Shown here: positions 27,071-35,403 of the stretch, piece by piece | How the letters are laid out: every line of letters begins with the position of its first letter | Numbering within the stretch: the stretch's first letter is position 1 | Assembly: GCA_014584705.1 (NCBI GenBank) | Contig: JACTMJ010000018.1 | Coordinates: forward strand, 62,001-126,000 | Direction: 5' to 3' | DNA from: Acidobacteriota bacterium | GTDB taxonomy: Bacteria > Acidobacteriota > Terriglobia > Bryobacterales > Bryobacteraceae | DNA: 64,000 nucleotides | Notes under the pieces: model-generated | Database searches by the model: none | The model's input: only the letters and a program-made list of their open reading frames with translations | What the model was told of the DNA's origin: nothing | Translations under genes and position numbers: made by a program

Positions 27071-27556
27071 TCAATCGCCGAAGAGGCCGATCTGCTCTTC
27101 TTTTGGCTTCGTCCGCGCCGCTTTCCCGCCCACTACGGCCAGCACCACCATCTCCTCCAGCGCCACCCGCGGAACGAACAATCGCTGGACGTTCCCGGAA
27201 GAATTCGGCGGGGTCACATGGAAGCCCTTCGCTTCCACCTGGACGAGATTGTTGGCGAGCAGTCCTTCCGCTTGTTCGCCGTCGCGATACCGCATTCGCA
27301 CCCACAGCCCCTCGATCTTCGGCCGGGATTGGAATGCCTTCTGTTCGGTCTGGCCGCGTGGCGGGTCAAAATCCTTCACGAAAGCCACGCTCTTGATGTC
27401 GCCGTACGGGATCCGTTGCGGCACTCCGGAGACGAGCAGAAGTTCCACCGAATCGGGTTGTAGGTAGGTCGCCAGGTTAACGAATCCGTGAACGGATTCG
27501 CGATCAAAGCGACGGACAACGATTTTCTTTCTGGTGGAGGTCAGCAACTGCCACAC
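27071..27556 (-). CDS. Conserved protein of unknown function
   Basis: I do not recognise a named family. The 161-residue cytoplasmic protein is predicted to be mostly beta: KKIVVRRFDRESVHGFVN, VELLLVSGVPQRIPYGDIKSVAFVKDF and EGLWVRMRYRDGEQAEGLL are successive strand pairs, reminiscent of PilZ-like or small barrel folds. The end is basic then acidic (RTKPKEEQIGLFGD). It is divergent from xerD, with about 50 bases between their starts, so the two may share a control region. Confidence 0.7.
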   Translation of the reverse strand: MWQLLTSTRKKIVVRRFDRESVHGFVNLATYLQPDSVELLLVSGVPQRIPYGDIKSVAFVKDFDPPRGQTEQKAFQSRPKIEGLWVRMRYRDGEQAEGLLANNLVQVEAKGFHVTPPNSSGNVQRLFVPRVALEEMVVLAVVGGKAARTKPKEEQIGLFGD

Positions 27557-27609
27557 CCGCCGCTACGCTCAGGTATTAACAAAATCAGGTATATTGTATC
27601 ATTGGCTAA

Positions 27610-28521
27610 ATGGGAGCCACTGTTTCTACAGCGGTAGCGGTGCGTGCGTTCCTGGCCTGGTGCCGGGTGGATAAGGGCCTATCCGCGAATACCCTTGCTT
27701 CTTATGAGTTTGATCTGAAACGGTTTAGTGACTATCTGGCGATTACCGTCCCATCCGGAGCGGCCGCGCCGGGTTGTGATACCGCCACTGTCCGAGCCTA
27801 TGTGGATTCGCTTTATGCCGATGGCCTTTCCAGCCGGACCATCGCGCGCCATCTCACCACACTAAGGAACTACTTCCTTTATCTGGTGCGGGAAGGCCAC
27901 ATTACCTGTGACCCCACTGCCGCACTCAACCCTCCCCGCCATTTGAAAAGTCTGCCTCATCTGCTAAGCCGTCAGGATCTGATGCAGCTGCTCGAATCGC
28001 CCGATACGTCTAAGCCTCAGGGGCTCCGGGACCGGGCCATGATCGAGTTGCTCTATGCATCCGGTCTGCGCGTCTCGGAGTTGTGCGGGCTTGATCTTGG
28101 CGGTGTGGACCTTTCGCTTGGCTTGGCCACCATCACCGGCAAAGGCAACCGCCAGCGCGTGGTGCCGGTGGGGCGTCAGGCGACGACATGGCTGGCAAAT
28201 TACATTGCCTCCGGCCGCCCCGCATTGCTCAGGAATCGAAAGAGCCGTTATTTGTTCGTGAGCGCGAGGGGCACGCGCCTCACCCGTCAGGGTTTCTGGA
28301 AATTGCTGGTGAATTACGGGAAGCAGGCGGGAATCTTCCGGGGCCTTACCCCTCACGTAATCCGGCACAGTTGCGCCACCCACCTGCTGGAAGGGGGCGC
28401 CGATCTGCGCAGCGTGCAGACGATCCTGGGGCACGCGGATATTTCCACTACGCAGATCTATACGCACGTCGTCACCCGCGGCCTTCGTGAGACAATTGAC
28501 CGGCACCATCCGCGGAATTGA
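27610..28521 (+). CDS. xerD: Tyrosine recombinase XerD/XerC
   Basis: This recombinase resolves chromosome dimers at dif sites. The 303-residue protein has an N-terminal SAM-like DNA-binding domain (residues 8-95) and the catalytic set R154 (SGLRVSEL), K178 (GKGNRQR), H249 and R252 (HVIRHSCATHLL), H275 (LGHADIST) and Y284 (TQIYTHV). Length and motifs fit Xer proteins rather than phage integrases. Only one Xer gene is in the window, so XerD versus XerC cannot be settled; a dif site is not evident here. Confidence 0.9.
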   Translation: MGATVSTAVAVRAFLAWCRVDKGLSANTLASYEFDLKRFSDYLAITVPSGAAAPGCDTATVRAYVDSLYADGLSSRTIARHLTTLRNYFLYLVREGHITCDPTAALNPPRHLKSLPHLLSRQDLMQLLESPDTSKPQGLRDRAMIELLYASGLRVSELCGLDLGGVDLSLGLATITGKGNRQRVVPVGRQATTWLANYIASGRPALLRNRKSRYLFVSARGTRLTRQGFWKLLVNYGKQAGIFRGLTPHVIRHSCATHLLEGGADLRSVQTILGHADISTTQIYTHVVTRGLRETIDRHHPRN

Positions 28522-28605
28522 CCGCCCCGGACCCCGGGATTGGCCGCCCCGGCCACAATCCGGGGAGATTTGAGTTGAGCTTCGGTAGCAAGAGGAGTTT
28601 GTCGA

Positions 28606-29940
28606 ATGGGCGACTACATGTTCATGCTTGAGAGCCACCTGAACCCGGCGCAGAATCGCGTCGTTAAACAGGTTCAGCAGATCGCCGCCGATGCCGGTTT
28701 CAACATCTACATCACCGGCGGCGCGATGCGGGACATGATCGGCGGCTTCCCGATCCGAAACCTTGACTTCACCATGGAGGGCAAGACGCTCAAGATCGCC
28801 AAGAAGCTCACCGACAGCCTCGACGCCCAACTGGTTCGCTACGACAACACGCGCCACATTGCTCATTTGCTTTTCCCCGGCGGGGTAACGGTACGCATTT
28901 CGATGGCGCGCAAGGAGACATATCCGAAGGCGGGCGGGCCGCCGAAAGTGGCGGCCGCCACCATCCACGAGGATCTGCTGGGCCGCGATTTCACCGTCAA
29001 CGCCATCGCGCTTTCGCTCAACGCCGCTTCGCTGGGGCTCCTGATCGACCCCGCTAATGGGGTCGCCGACATCGAGCGGCGCGAACTGAGCACGACGTAT
29101 AACTACAGTCTTTATGACGACCCCGTCCGCATGCTCCGACTTATTCGCTACAAGATCCGCCTCGGCTACGAAATCTCCGAGAAGACCTTGCGACAGTTGG
29201 AGAATGCGAGGCTCGCGGGAGTCGAAACCATGATTCCCGCCTACAAGCTGCGCACGGAATTGCGCCATATCGCCAATGATCCCAACTGCGCCGCCATCGT
29301 CTCCGAACTGGAGGATCGCGGCTTTTACAAGCTCTTCAGCTTCCAGGACAAGCTTTCCCGCGGCGCACTCGCCTCTCTCGGCAAGTTTGCCAAGATCCGG
29401 GAGATGATGCCGCCCGATCTCGTTTGGGAATGCAATTATCTGCCCGTGTTTCTGAACATCGCCACCGAGGGCTACACCCCCAAGCAGAAGGCGCGGCTGA
29501 TCGAAGCGCTGGAACTGGAACCGGAGGACATCGAAGCCTGGCAGAAACTGCCCGCCAGCGCCCGCCGCCTGGAGAAGAAACTGATTGCCCTGCGCGGCAC
29601 GAAACCGGAAGACATCTATCTGCTTCTGAGCAAGTCCCCTCCGGAGGAAGTGGTACAACTCTTTGTCGATTCGAAGAATCGGCTTGCGCAGGACCGGATC
29701 CGGAATTTCTTCCAGAAGTACCTGTGGGTGGCCCAGGAGATCATGGACCCGGAAGTGGTGGAGAACGGCGGAGAACTCGGCACGCCGAAGTTTGAGAAGG
29801 TCAAGGCGCAGTTGATCGCGAAGCGGCTGCGGGCGCGGCCCAAGAAAGTGCCGCTCGAAGGCGAGTTCGGCCTTCCCGACGACCTCGACGACGAATTTGG
29901 CGAGGAAGAAGATGCCCCGGCCCGCCAGGCCGCGCGTTAG
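28606..29940 (+). CDS. CCA-adding enzyme / poly(A) polymerase family homologue with altered catalytic motif
   Basis: The 444-residue protein matches class II tRNA nucleotidyltransferases: GGAMRDMIGG (residues 38-47), the motif HEDLLGRDFTVNAIAL, and YDDPVRMLRLIRYKIRLGYEIS. The catalytic DxD after GGxxRD reads N52-L53-D54 (IRNLDFTMEG), so the first Asp is Asn. The acidic position often found before the AR-ETY motif is Arg (VRISMARKETY). Activity as a CCA-adding enzyme is therefore doubtful. It ends with a 20-residue acidic tail. It follows xerD by 84 bases and overlaps the convergent half-transporter gene by four bases. Confidence 0.85.
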   Translation: MGDYMFMLESHLNPAQNRVVKQVQQIAADAGFNIYITGGAMRDMIGGFPIRNLDFTMEGKTLKIAKKLTDSLDAQLVRYDNTRHIAHLLFPGGVTVRISMARKETYPKAGGPPKVAAATIHEDLLGRDFTVNAIALSLNAASLGLLIDPANGVADIERRELSTTYNYSLYDDPVRMLRLIRYKIRLGYEISEKTLRQLENARLAGVETMIPAYKLRTELRHIANDPNCAAIVSELEDRGFYKLFSFQDKLSRGALASLGKFAKIREMMPPDLVWECNYLPVFLNIATEGYTPKQKARLIEALELEPEDIEAWQKLPASARRLEKKLIALRGTKPEDIYLLLSKSPPEEVVQLFVDSKNRLAQDRIRNFFQKYLWVAQEIMDPEVVENGGELGTPKFEKVKAQLIAKRLRARPKKVPLEGEFGLPDDLDDEFGEEEDAPARQAAR

Positions 29941-30290
29941 CCCCGGCCTGCATTCAGCAGCGCCACTCCCGCGAGGATCAGCGCAATCCCGGCGAACTTA
30001 TTGCGCGTGAACGGCTCACCGAAGAAGAGCCTCGACCAGAGCAGCGTCCAGACGTAGCTCAATGCGACCATCGGGTAAAGAAACGAGAGTTCCCCTTGCC
30101 GGATGGCGAGGATGAAGAAAAACGACGAAAGCACGTACGTCACGCATCCAAGCAGGATGCGCGGATTGAAAATCATGTCGCGGATGCCGTTTTTCACGCG
30201 CATGGAGCCCGCCTTCAGCAGCACCGCTCCAAACGATCCGATAAAGCTGGCAACAATCACCAGCACGATGCTCGATGTCGTGGCGCTCAT
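29937..30290 (-). CDS. Four-helix EamA/SMR-like half-transporter (second of a pair)
   Basis: The 117-residue protein has four transmembrane helices (SIVLVIVASFIGSFGAVLLKAG, ILLGCVTYVLSSFFFILAI, LSFLYPMVALSYVWTLLWS, FAGIALILAGVALLNAG), the size of a small multidrug resistance or ArnE/ArnF subunit. The LSFLYPMVALSYVW segment is a family signature. It overlaps the preceding gene by four bases (ATGA) and that gene encodes a similar protein, so the two probably form a heterodimer. A lipid-carrier flippase role is inferred from the ArnEF likeness. Confidence 0.8.
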   Translation of the reverse strand: MSATTSSIVLVIVASFIGSFGAVLLKAGSMRVKNGIRDMIFNPRILLGCVTYVLSSFFFILAIRQGELSFLYPMVALSYVWTLLWSRLFFGEPFTRNKFAGIALILAGVALLNAGRG

Positions 30291-30799
30291 GCGGCGGAGG
30301 GGTCCTTTCCGAGGCACGCGACGCCCGCCACAATCACCACCACCCCCGCCAGTTTCCAGAACGAGACGCTTTCGTTCAGAAAGAGGATTGATACCGCGGT
30401 CACCCAGATGTACGTGAGCGAGATCAGGGGGTAGAGCAGGCTCAGTTGCTCATTTCGCAGCGCGTGTACGAACAGCACCATGCTGAGCCCATAGAGAGCC
30501 AGGCCGGAGACGAGCGGCACATTCGTCGCCATCGACCATACGATGGCATAGAGCGACGCCGTATTCACCGCCTGCGACCCCACCTTCAGCAGCAACTGCG
30601 CCGCCGCCCCCAGGACGGTGCAGAAAAGCACCAGAACAATGGCCTTGCGCCGCCGCAACGTGCCGCTCCCGCCCGCTGCCGGGCCGCGCCCCGCCCGTGG
30701 CGCGGCGTCTCCGGATGGAAGCGCCTCTGGCATTTCGGCAACTTCCGGTGTTCCAAGATCGCTTCCCAATCCCCCTCCGTTTCGTACCAACGCTAGCAT
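30287..30799 (-). CDS. Four-helix EamA/SMR-like half-transporter (first of a pair)
   Basis: The 170-residue protein has an N-terminal cytoplasmic extension of about 50 residues rich in Gly, Ala and Pro, followed by four helices with the shared signature LSLLYPLISLTYIWV. It resembles the adjacent gene product, with which it overlaps by four bases. The extension is unusual for this group. If a later start such as the Met near residue 23 is used, the protein would be nearer the normal length; no strong ribosome site decides this. Confidence 0.78.
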   Translation of the reverse strand: MLALVRNGGGLGSDLGTPEVAEMPEALPSGDAAPRAGRGPAAGGSGTLRRRKAIVLVLFCTVLGAAAQLLLKVGSQAVNTASLYAIVWSMATNVPLVSGLALYGLSMVLFVHALRNEQLSLLYPLISLTYIWVTAVSILFLNESVSFWKLAGVVVIVAGVACLGKDPSAA

Positions 30800-30828
30800 A
30801 TTCGTCTGGTGACGTCCCCGGAATCCAT

Positions 30829-31983
30829 TTAGGGCAGCAATGCCACTACTTTTTCAAGTTCTTCCGCCCCCACATAGAAGTGCGGGGAGAGGCGAGTCCA
30901 GCCCTGCCGCAGCGCCGCCGTCACGCCGTTGCGCCGCAACTCACTCAGCACCATCCGTGCGTCCAGATCCGGCTTGCGGATTGAGACGATTCCCGATCCC
31001 GTTTCCGTGCTGCGCGGGCACATCGTCTCATAGCCCTTCGCGATTGCGCCCTCGGCCAATCGGTCCGCCGCGGCCTGCACCGCCGGCCCCACGCGATCAA
31101 CTCCGATCTCCAGCATCAGGTCCATGGCAGTCCGCAATCCGAAGATGCTGATCGTGTTCAGCGTTCCGCACTCATAACGTCCCGCGTCGGGGCGCAAGGC
31201 CATGTCGCGGCAGGCGTAATCGTTGTAGCCGGCGATATTCGTCCAACCGAACTCGACGGGCTCGATGCGATCCTGCCATTCCCGATCGACGTAGAGCACG
31301 CCGCAGCCTTCCGGGCCCAGCAGCCATTTGTGTCCGTCGGCGGCCAGGGCGTTGATGTGGCAGCGCCGCACGTCCAGCGGAAACACACCCAGCCCCTGGA
31401 TTGCATCGACAAAGAAAAAGCATCCATGACGATGGCAGATCTCGCCAATGGACTGGATGTCCGCGCGATATCCCGAGAGGTACTGCACGAAACTGATGGC
31501 CAGCAGCTTCGCGCCGCGCGCGGCTTGTTCGATCTTCTCAAGCGGGTCCGAAACCGAGAGCCATTCGATCCGGACGCCCCGCTCCCCAAGCCGAAGCCAA
31601 GGGAAATAGTTGGCGGGGAATTCCTCTCGGAAAGCGACAACCTTATCCCCGGCCTTCCAATTCAGCCCGAGGGCTACCGTGGAGATGCCTTCCGACGTGT
31701 TCTTCACAATCGCGATTTCATCGCGATGGCCCCCAACCAATCGGGCCGCGCTCACCCGAAAGCCCTCGTAGCAATCGAGCCACTGGTCGTAGTGCAGAGA
31801 GCCGTTGAACAGCACGTCATCCGCCAGCCGCTTCATCGCCTCCGCGCAGCTTCGCGAGAGCGGAGCCACCGCGGCGTGGTTCAAATAAATCAACCGTTCC
31901 GTGACCGGAAATTCATGCTGCCATCGGACGGCCAGCGGAAGAGCTTCGTTCTTCGTTTGCTCGGTGCTATTCTCGAAACCCAT
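30829..31983 (-). CDS. PLP-dependent aminotransferase class V-fold enzyme
   Basis: The 384-residue protein is of the cysteine desulfurase/isopenicillin-N epimerase-like group. It has YLNHAAVAPLS at the N-terminus, an NTSEGISTVALGL cofactor-phosphate segment, the Asp in FFVDAIQGLG, and the PLP lysine in AADGHKWLLGPEG. There is no conserved active-site Cys loop of IscS type, so a desulfurase role is not supported. Substrate is unknown. It is a single gene, 29 bases downstream of which lies the half-transporter pair on the same strand. Confidence 0.87.
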   Translation of the reverse strand: MGFENSTEQTKNEALPLAVRWQHEFPVTERLIYLNHAAVAPLSRSCAEAMKRLADDVLFNGSLHYDQWLDCYEGFRVSAARLVGGHRDEIAIVKNTSEGISTVALGLNWKAGDKVVAFREEFPANYFPWLRLGERGVRIEWLSVSDPLEKIEQAARGAKLLAISFVQYLSGYRADIQSIGEICHRHGCFFFVDAIQGLGVFPLDVRRCHINALAADGHKWLLGPEGCGVLYVDREWQDRIEPVEFGWTNIAGYNDYACRDMALRPDAGRYECGTLNTISIFGLRTAMDLMLEIGVDRVGPAVQAAADRLAEGAIAKGYETMCPRSTETGSGIVSIRKPDLDARMVLSELRRNGVTAALRQGWTRLSPHFYVGAEELEKVVALLP

Positions 31984-32118
31984 AGTTTCGACTATACGTT
32001 AAGTAGTTACAGGGTGTCGCTTGCCCGCTTGCCATGCCGTTCGTCGCGCAAGAAACGCTGTTCTCCGGCACGGAAAGACGATAGCATTGAGATACCCCGA
32101 TCCCGGGTGGAGGCACCT

Positions 32119-33126
32119 ATGTCGCTTCAAAAGTTTCATCGCCTCGCGGCGTTTGTTCTCCTCGCCGCTCTCAGCCTGCCGGTGGGCGTCCGCGCCGAGG
32201 ATAAAAAGCACGATCCGGACGAGATTGGCAACCGCGACGTCGACGGGAAAGTGAATTTCTATTCCCTCGAAAAGGAAATCGCCCTCGGCAAACAGCTCGC
32301 CATGGAAGTGGAGCGGCAGGCCAAGCTGGTGGATGACCCCATCATCAGTGAATACGTCAACCGCGTCGGCCAAAACCTCGTCCGCAACTCCGACGTCAAG
32401 GTTCCCGTCAGCATCAAGGTGATCGATTCCGACGAAGTGAACGCGTTTGCGCTCCCCGGCGGCTTTTTCTTTGTGAATACGGGCCTGATCCTGCGCGCGG
32501 ATAACGAAGCCGAACTGGCCGGAGTGATGGGCCACGAACTCGCTCACATTGCGGCGCGCCATGGCACCCGGCAGGCCACCCGCGGGCAGATCGCGAACTT
32601 CGCCAGCATCCCGCTGCTCTTTATGGGTGGCTGGACCGGATATGCCATCCGGCAGGCGGCCGGTCTTGCCCTGCCGATGACCTTCCTCACCTTCTCTCGC
32701 GGCTTTGAATCGGAGGCGGACCTGCTCGGGATCCAGTATCTCTACAAGGCCGGCTACGACCCTGGTTCCTATGTCGATTTCTTCGAGAAACTCCAGGCCA
32801 TGGAGAAGCGTAAGCCCGGCACCCTCTCGAAGGTCTTCCGTTCGCACCCCCTCACCGAGGACCGTATTGAGGAATCCCAGAAGACCATCGAGAAATACCT
32901 CAAGGAAAAGCCGGAATACGTGCTAACCACCTCCGAGTTCGACGAGGTGAAGGAGCGCCTGGCGCTAGTGCTGAACAAGCAGAAGGGCGAAGTGGAAGAT
33001 CCGAACCGGCCCACGCTGCGCCGCGCCCCCGGCAGCGACAAGATCGAGATGGGCGATGAGAAGGGCGACGACAAGGGGAACGTGGACGACGACGAGCGCC
33101 CCACCCTCAAGCGGCGGCCCAATTAG
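32119..33126 (+). CDS. Exported M48 family metalloprotease
   Basis: The 335-residue protein has a signal peptide (residues 1-26) and a BepA-like M48 protease domain: H139, E140 and H143 in MGHELAHIAARHG, and the third ligand E197 in FESEADLLGIQ. A VFRSHPLTEDRIEE motif follows. The last 65 residues form a charged tail with two PTLRR/PTLKRR repeats. It probably cleaves or checks misfolded outer-membrane proteins in the periplasm, a role known for the family. The ATG at 32119 follows GGTGGAGG; a much longer open frame upstream is antisense to another gene. Confidence 0.92.
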   Translation: MSLQKFHRLAAFVLLAALSLPVGVRAEDKKHDPDEIGNRDVDGKVNFYSLEKEIALGKQLAMEVERQAKLVDDPIISEYVNRVGQNLVRNSDVKVPVSIKVIDSDEVNAFALPGGFFFVNTGLILRADNEAELAGVMGHELAHIAARHGTRQATRGQIANFASIPLLFMGGWTGYAIRQAAGLALPMTFLTFSRGFESEADLLGIQYLYKAGYDPGSYVDFFEKLQAMEKRKPGTLSKVFRSHPLTEDRIEESQKTIEKYLKEKPEYVLTTSEFDEVKERLALVLNKQKGEVEDPNRPTLRRAPGSDKIEMGDEKGDDKGNVDDDERPTLKRRPN

Positions 33127-33152
33127 CGCAATCCGTCTCATCCCGTACGGCC

Positions 33153-33189
33153 AAAAAAGCTCCGGAGCCCCAAGGCTTCCGGAGCTTTT
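33153..33189 (+). terminator. Intrinsic terminator after the M48 gene
   Basis: AAAAAAGCTCCGGA at 33153-33166 pairs with TCCGGAGCTTTT (33178-33189) around a short loop, giving a GC-rich stem followed by a T-run. The A-run on the left could let it act on the other strand too. It ends the M48 transcript. Confidence 0.85.
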
Positions 33190-33319
33190 CCTTTGCGGCT
33201 CCAGCGCGAATCGTGAAGATGCCGCTGCCGCTCCGTTCCCCGCCTGAGATATACTTTTCGTCGAAACGGCGGACCGCTACCTTTACCGCTCCCCGCATTC
33301 CTCATTGCTGGAGACTTTC

Positions 33320-34537
33320 ATGATTTCTCGTCGAGATTTTTCCCGTGGCGTCGCGCTTGCGGCCACGCAGGTTCCCACGCTTTCGGCGGCGCAATCGCCT
33401 TCAGACCGGCTTCGCGTGGGCGTGATCGGCTGCGGTATCCGCGGCGTGGGCGCGCATATCAAGACCCTTCTCAAGATGAAGGAAAGCGACAACGTCACCG
33501 TCAATGCCGTGTGCGACGTGTTTGACAAGCGAGCGCAGCAGGCCGCCGCGCTCACGGGCGGCAAGGCTTACCGGGACTACCGCGAGATGCTCGCGAATCG
33601 CGATGTGGACGTGGTGGTGGTGGCGACGCCGGACCATTGGCACGCACAAATGGCCATCGACGCGGCCAGTGCCGGCAAGCATGTCTATTGCGAAAAGCCG
33701 ATGACACATACCGTGGAAGAGGCCAAGCGGGTGGTGGCGAAAATTCGGGAAACGGGCGTGAAACTGCAGGTGGGTGTGCAGGCAATGTCCGACGATTCCT
33801 ATGAGACGGCGTACAAGCATTTCCAGGCCGGGGATCTCGGGAAAGTGGTGCTGGCGCAGATCGACTATTCCCGCAATTACGACAAGGATTTCTGGCTGAA
33901 ACCGGTCGATCCGGATTTGAAACCCGGAGTGAATTTTGATTGGAACCTCTATCTTGGACCAGCGGAGAAGCGGCCCTTCGACGCGGACCGTTACTTCAAC
34001 TGGATCCGCTATTTCGATTACTCGGGAGGCGTGCCCGCCGGGTTGTTCGTCCATCGCGCGACGCGCATCATCAAGTCTCTCGGCCTCACGTTTCCCACTT
34101 ACGGCTCCGCGCTGGGCGGCACGTTTGAATTTACGAACAGCAAGGCGGAGATTCCGGACACGATCAACATCATGCTCGATTATCCGGGCGGGCCGACGGT
34201 GATGCTGATTTCCTCGCTGGCGAACGATACGCCGGTACCCCACCTGCTGCGCGGCCACAAGGCTACGCTCGAATTCACTCCCACCGGCTTCGTCATCCGG
34301 CCGCAGAAACTCTATGCGGATCAGGCAAAAGAATTCGTTCACCGCAAGACGGGCGGGGAAGATACCGAACTCCATCTGCGCAATCTGCTGCGGGCGATTC
34401 GCGGCCAGGAAGCCCTCAAGTGCGACGTGATGCTGGGCTACTATGGCGTGGTGGCGTGCCAGTTCGGTGTTCTTTCTCAGCAGCGCCGCAAGTATCTGAA
34501 GTGGGATGCGGCGAACGAAAGGATCGTGGAAGCATGA
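33320..34537 (+). CDS. Tat-exported Gfo/Idh/MocA oxidoreductase
   Basis: The 405-residue enzyme has a Tat signal (ISRRDFSRGVALAATQV), the NAD(P)-binding start RVGVIGCGIRGVGAH and the family motif CEKPMTHTVEEAKRVV (the EKP lysine). A GGVPAGLFVHRATRI stretch follows in the C-terminal domain. Its close relatives act on sugars or sugar derivatives in the periplasm. The ATG at 33320 is preceded by TGGAGA. The next gene (PmoA-like) starts inside its stop (ATGA), so the pair is co-translated. Confidence 0.9.
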   Translation: MISRRDFSRGVALAATQVPTLSAAQSPSDRLRVGVIGCGIRGVGAHIKTLLKMKESDNVTVNAVCDVFDKRAQQAAALTGGKAYRDYREMLANRDVDVVVVATPDHWHAQMAIDAASAGKHVYCEKPMTHTVEEAKRVVAKIRETGVKLQVGVQAMSDDSYETAYKHFQAGDLGKVVLAQIDYSRNYDKDFWLKPVDPDLKPGVNFDWNLYLGPAEKRPFDADRYFNWIRYFDYSGGVPAGLFVHRATRIIKSLGLTFPTYGSALGGTFEFTNSKAEIPDTINIMLDYPGGPTVMLISSLANDTPVPHLLRGHKATLEFTPTGFVIRPQKLYADQAKEFVHRKTGGEDTELHLRNLLRAIRGQEALKCDVMLGYYGVVACQFGVLSQQRRKYLKWDAANERIVEA

Positions 34538-35403
34538 GGGGCCATGCCGCTGTTGCCTTGCTGCTCCTTGCAGTGTTGATGGGTGTCGCGCGCGCGGAGA
34601 GCCGCTTCGCTTTCCGGGATGCTTCACCGGACTCTCTCGAATTGCTCGAAAACGGGCAACCGGTGTTTGTCTACAACCACGGAATGATCCTGCGGGAGGG
34701 CGTTGACGAGAAGTTTCGCCGCTCCTCGTATCTGCACCCGGTCTACGCGCCGAACGGTGCTCTCCTGACGGACGATTTTCCGAAGGACCATCGTCATCAT
34801 CGAGGAATCTGCTGGTCTTGGCCGGACGTTCAATTCCTCGGGAAAACCTACGATGTCTGGGCTGTCGAAGGCATGCACCAGCGCTTCGTCACGTGGCGCA
34901 AGCGAGAAACCGCGGCAGGCAAGGCCGTGCTTTCCGTGGAAAACGGCTGGTTCGTGGGGGATCGAAAGGCGGTCCGGGAGTTTGTCGAGATCACGGTCCA
35001 TCCGTCGAAGGGCGGGCGGCGCGTGATGGATTTCGATCTTCGGTTTGAAGCCGTGGATGAACCCGTGCGGATCGCCGGGCGTGAGATCAAGGGCTACGGC
35101 GGATTCGGGGTCCGCTTTGCGCCACGCGACGGCACGGTCATTCGCACGGAGAAGGGAATTGAGGCGAAGGATTCCGATATGATTCCGCACCCATGGGCGG
35201 AACTCGAAGCTGCCTTCGCGGGGAAGCGAGCCGGCATGCGCATTGAAGATGCGCCCGAAAACCCTGGCGATGGACCGGTCGGCTGGTGTCTGCGCCATTA
35301 CGGCTATCTGGCCGCGAACTACCCCGGGCTTTCCGCTGTTACCCTTGAGCCGGGGCATCCGTTGAGGTTGCGCTATCGCGTGACGGTGTTCTCCGCGACG
35401 TAA
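34534..35403 (+). CDS. PmoA-like (DUF6807) exported protein
   Basis: The 289-residue product has a signal peptide (VALLLLAVLMGVARAES) and DUF6807 hallmarks: FVYNHGMILREGVDE, RSSYLHPVYAPNG, and DDFPKDHRHHRGICWSWP, a histidine-rich motif likely to bind a ligand or metal. These proteins are found near sugar oxidoreductases in Acidobacteria and Planctomycetes; their reaction is not established. It overlaps the oxidoreductase gene by four bases and the convergent propeller gene by 31 bases. Confidence 0.87.
   Translation: MRGHAAVALLLLAVLMGVARAESRFAFRDASPDSLELLENGQPVFVYNHGMILREGVDEKFRRSSYLHPVYAPNGALLTDDFPKDHRHHRGICWSWPDVQFLGKTYDVWAVEGMHQRFVTWRKRETAAGKAVLSVENGWFVGDRKAVREFVEITVHPSKGGRRVMDFDLRFEAVDEPVRIAGREIKGYGGFGVRFAPRDGTVIRTEKGIEAKDSDMIPHPWAELEAAFAGKRAGMRIEDAPENPGDGPVGWCLRHYGYLAANYPGLSAVTLEPGHPLRLRYRVTVFSAT

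Noticed and set aside
27964..29658. A 564-codon open frame on the minus strand opposite xerD and the CCA homologue
   Set aside because: It is a shadow of real genes on the plus strand; no homology, no ribosome site, and the codon third positions fit the plus-strand genes.
31330..32118. Extension of the M48 protease upstream by about 260 codons
   Set aside because: It is antisense to the aminotransferase gene; the signal peptide and ribosome site place the start at 32119.
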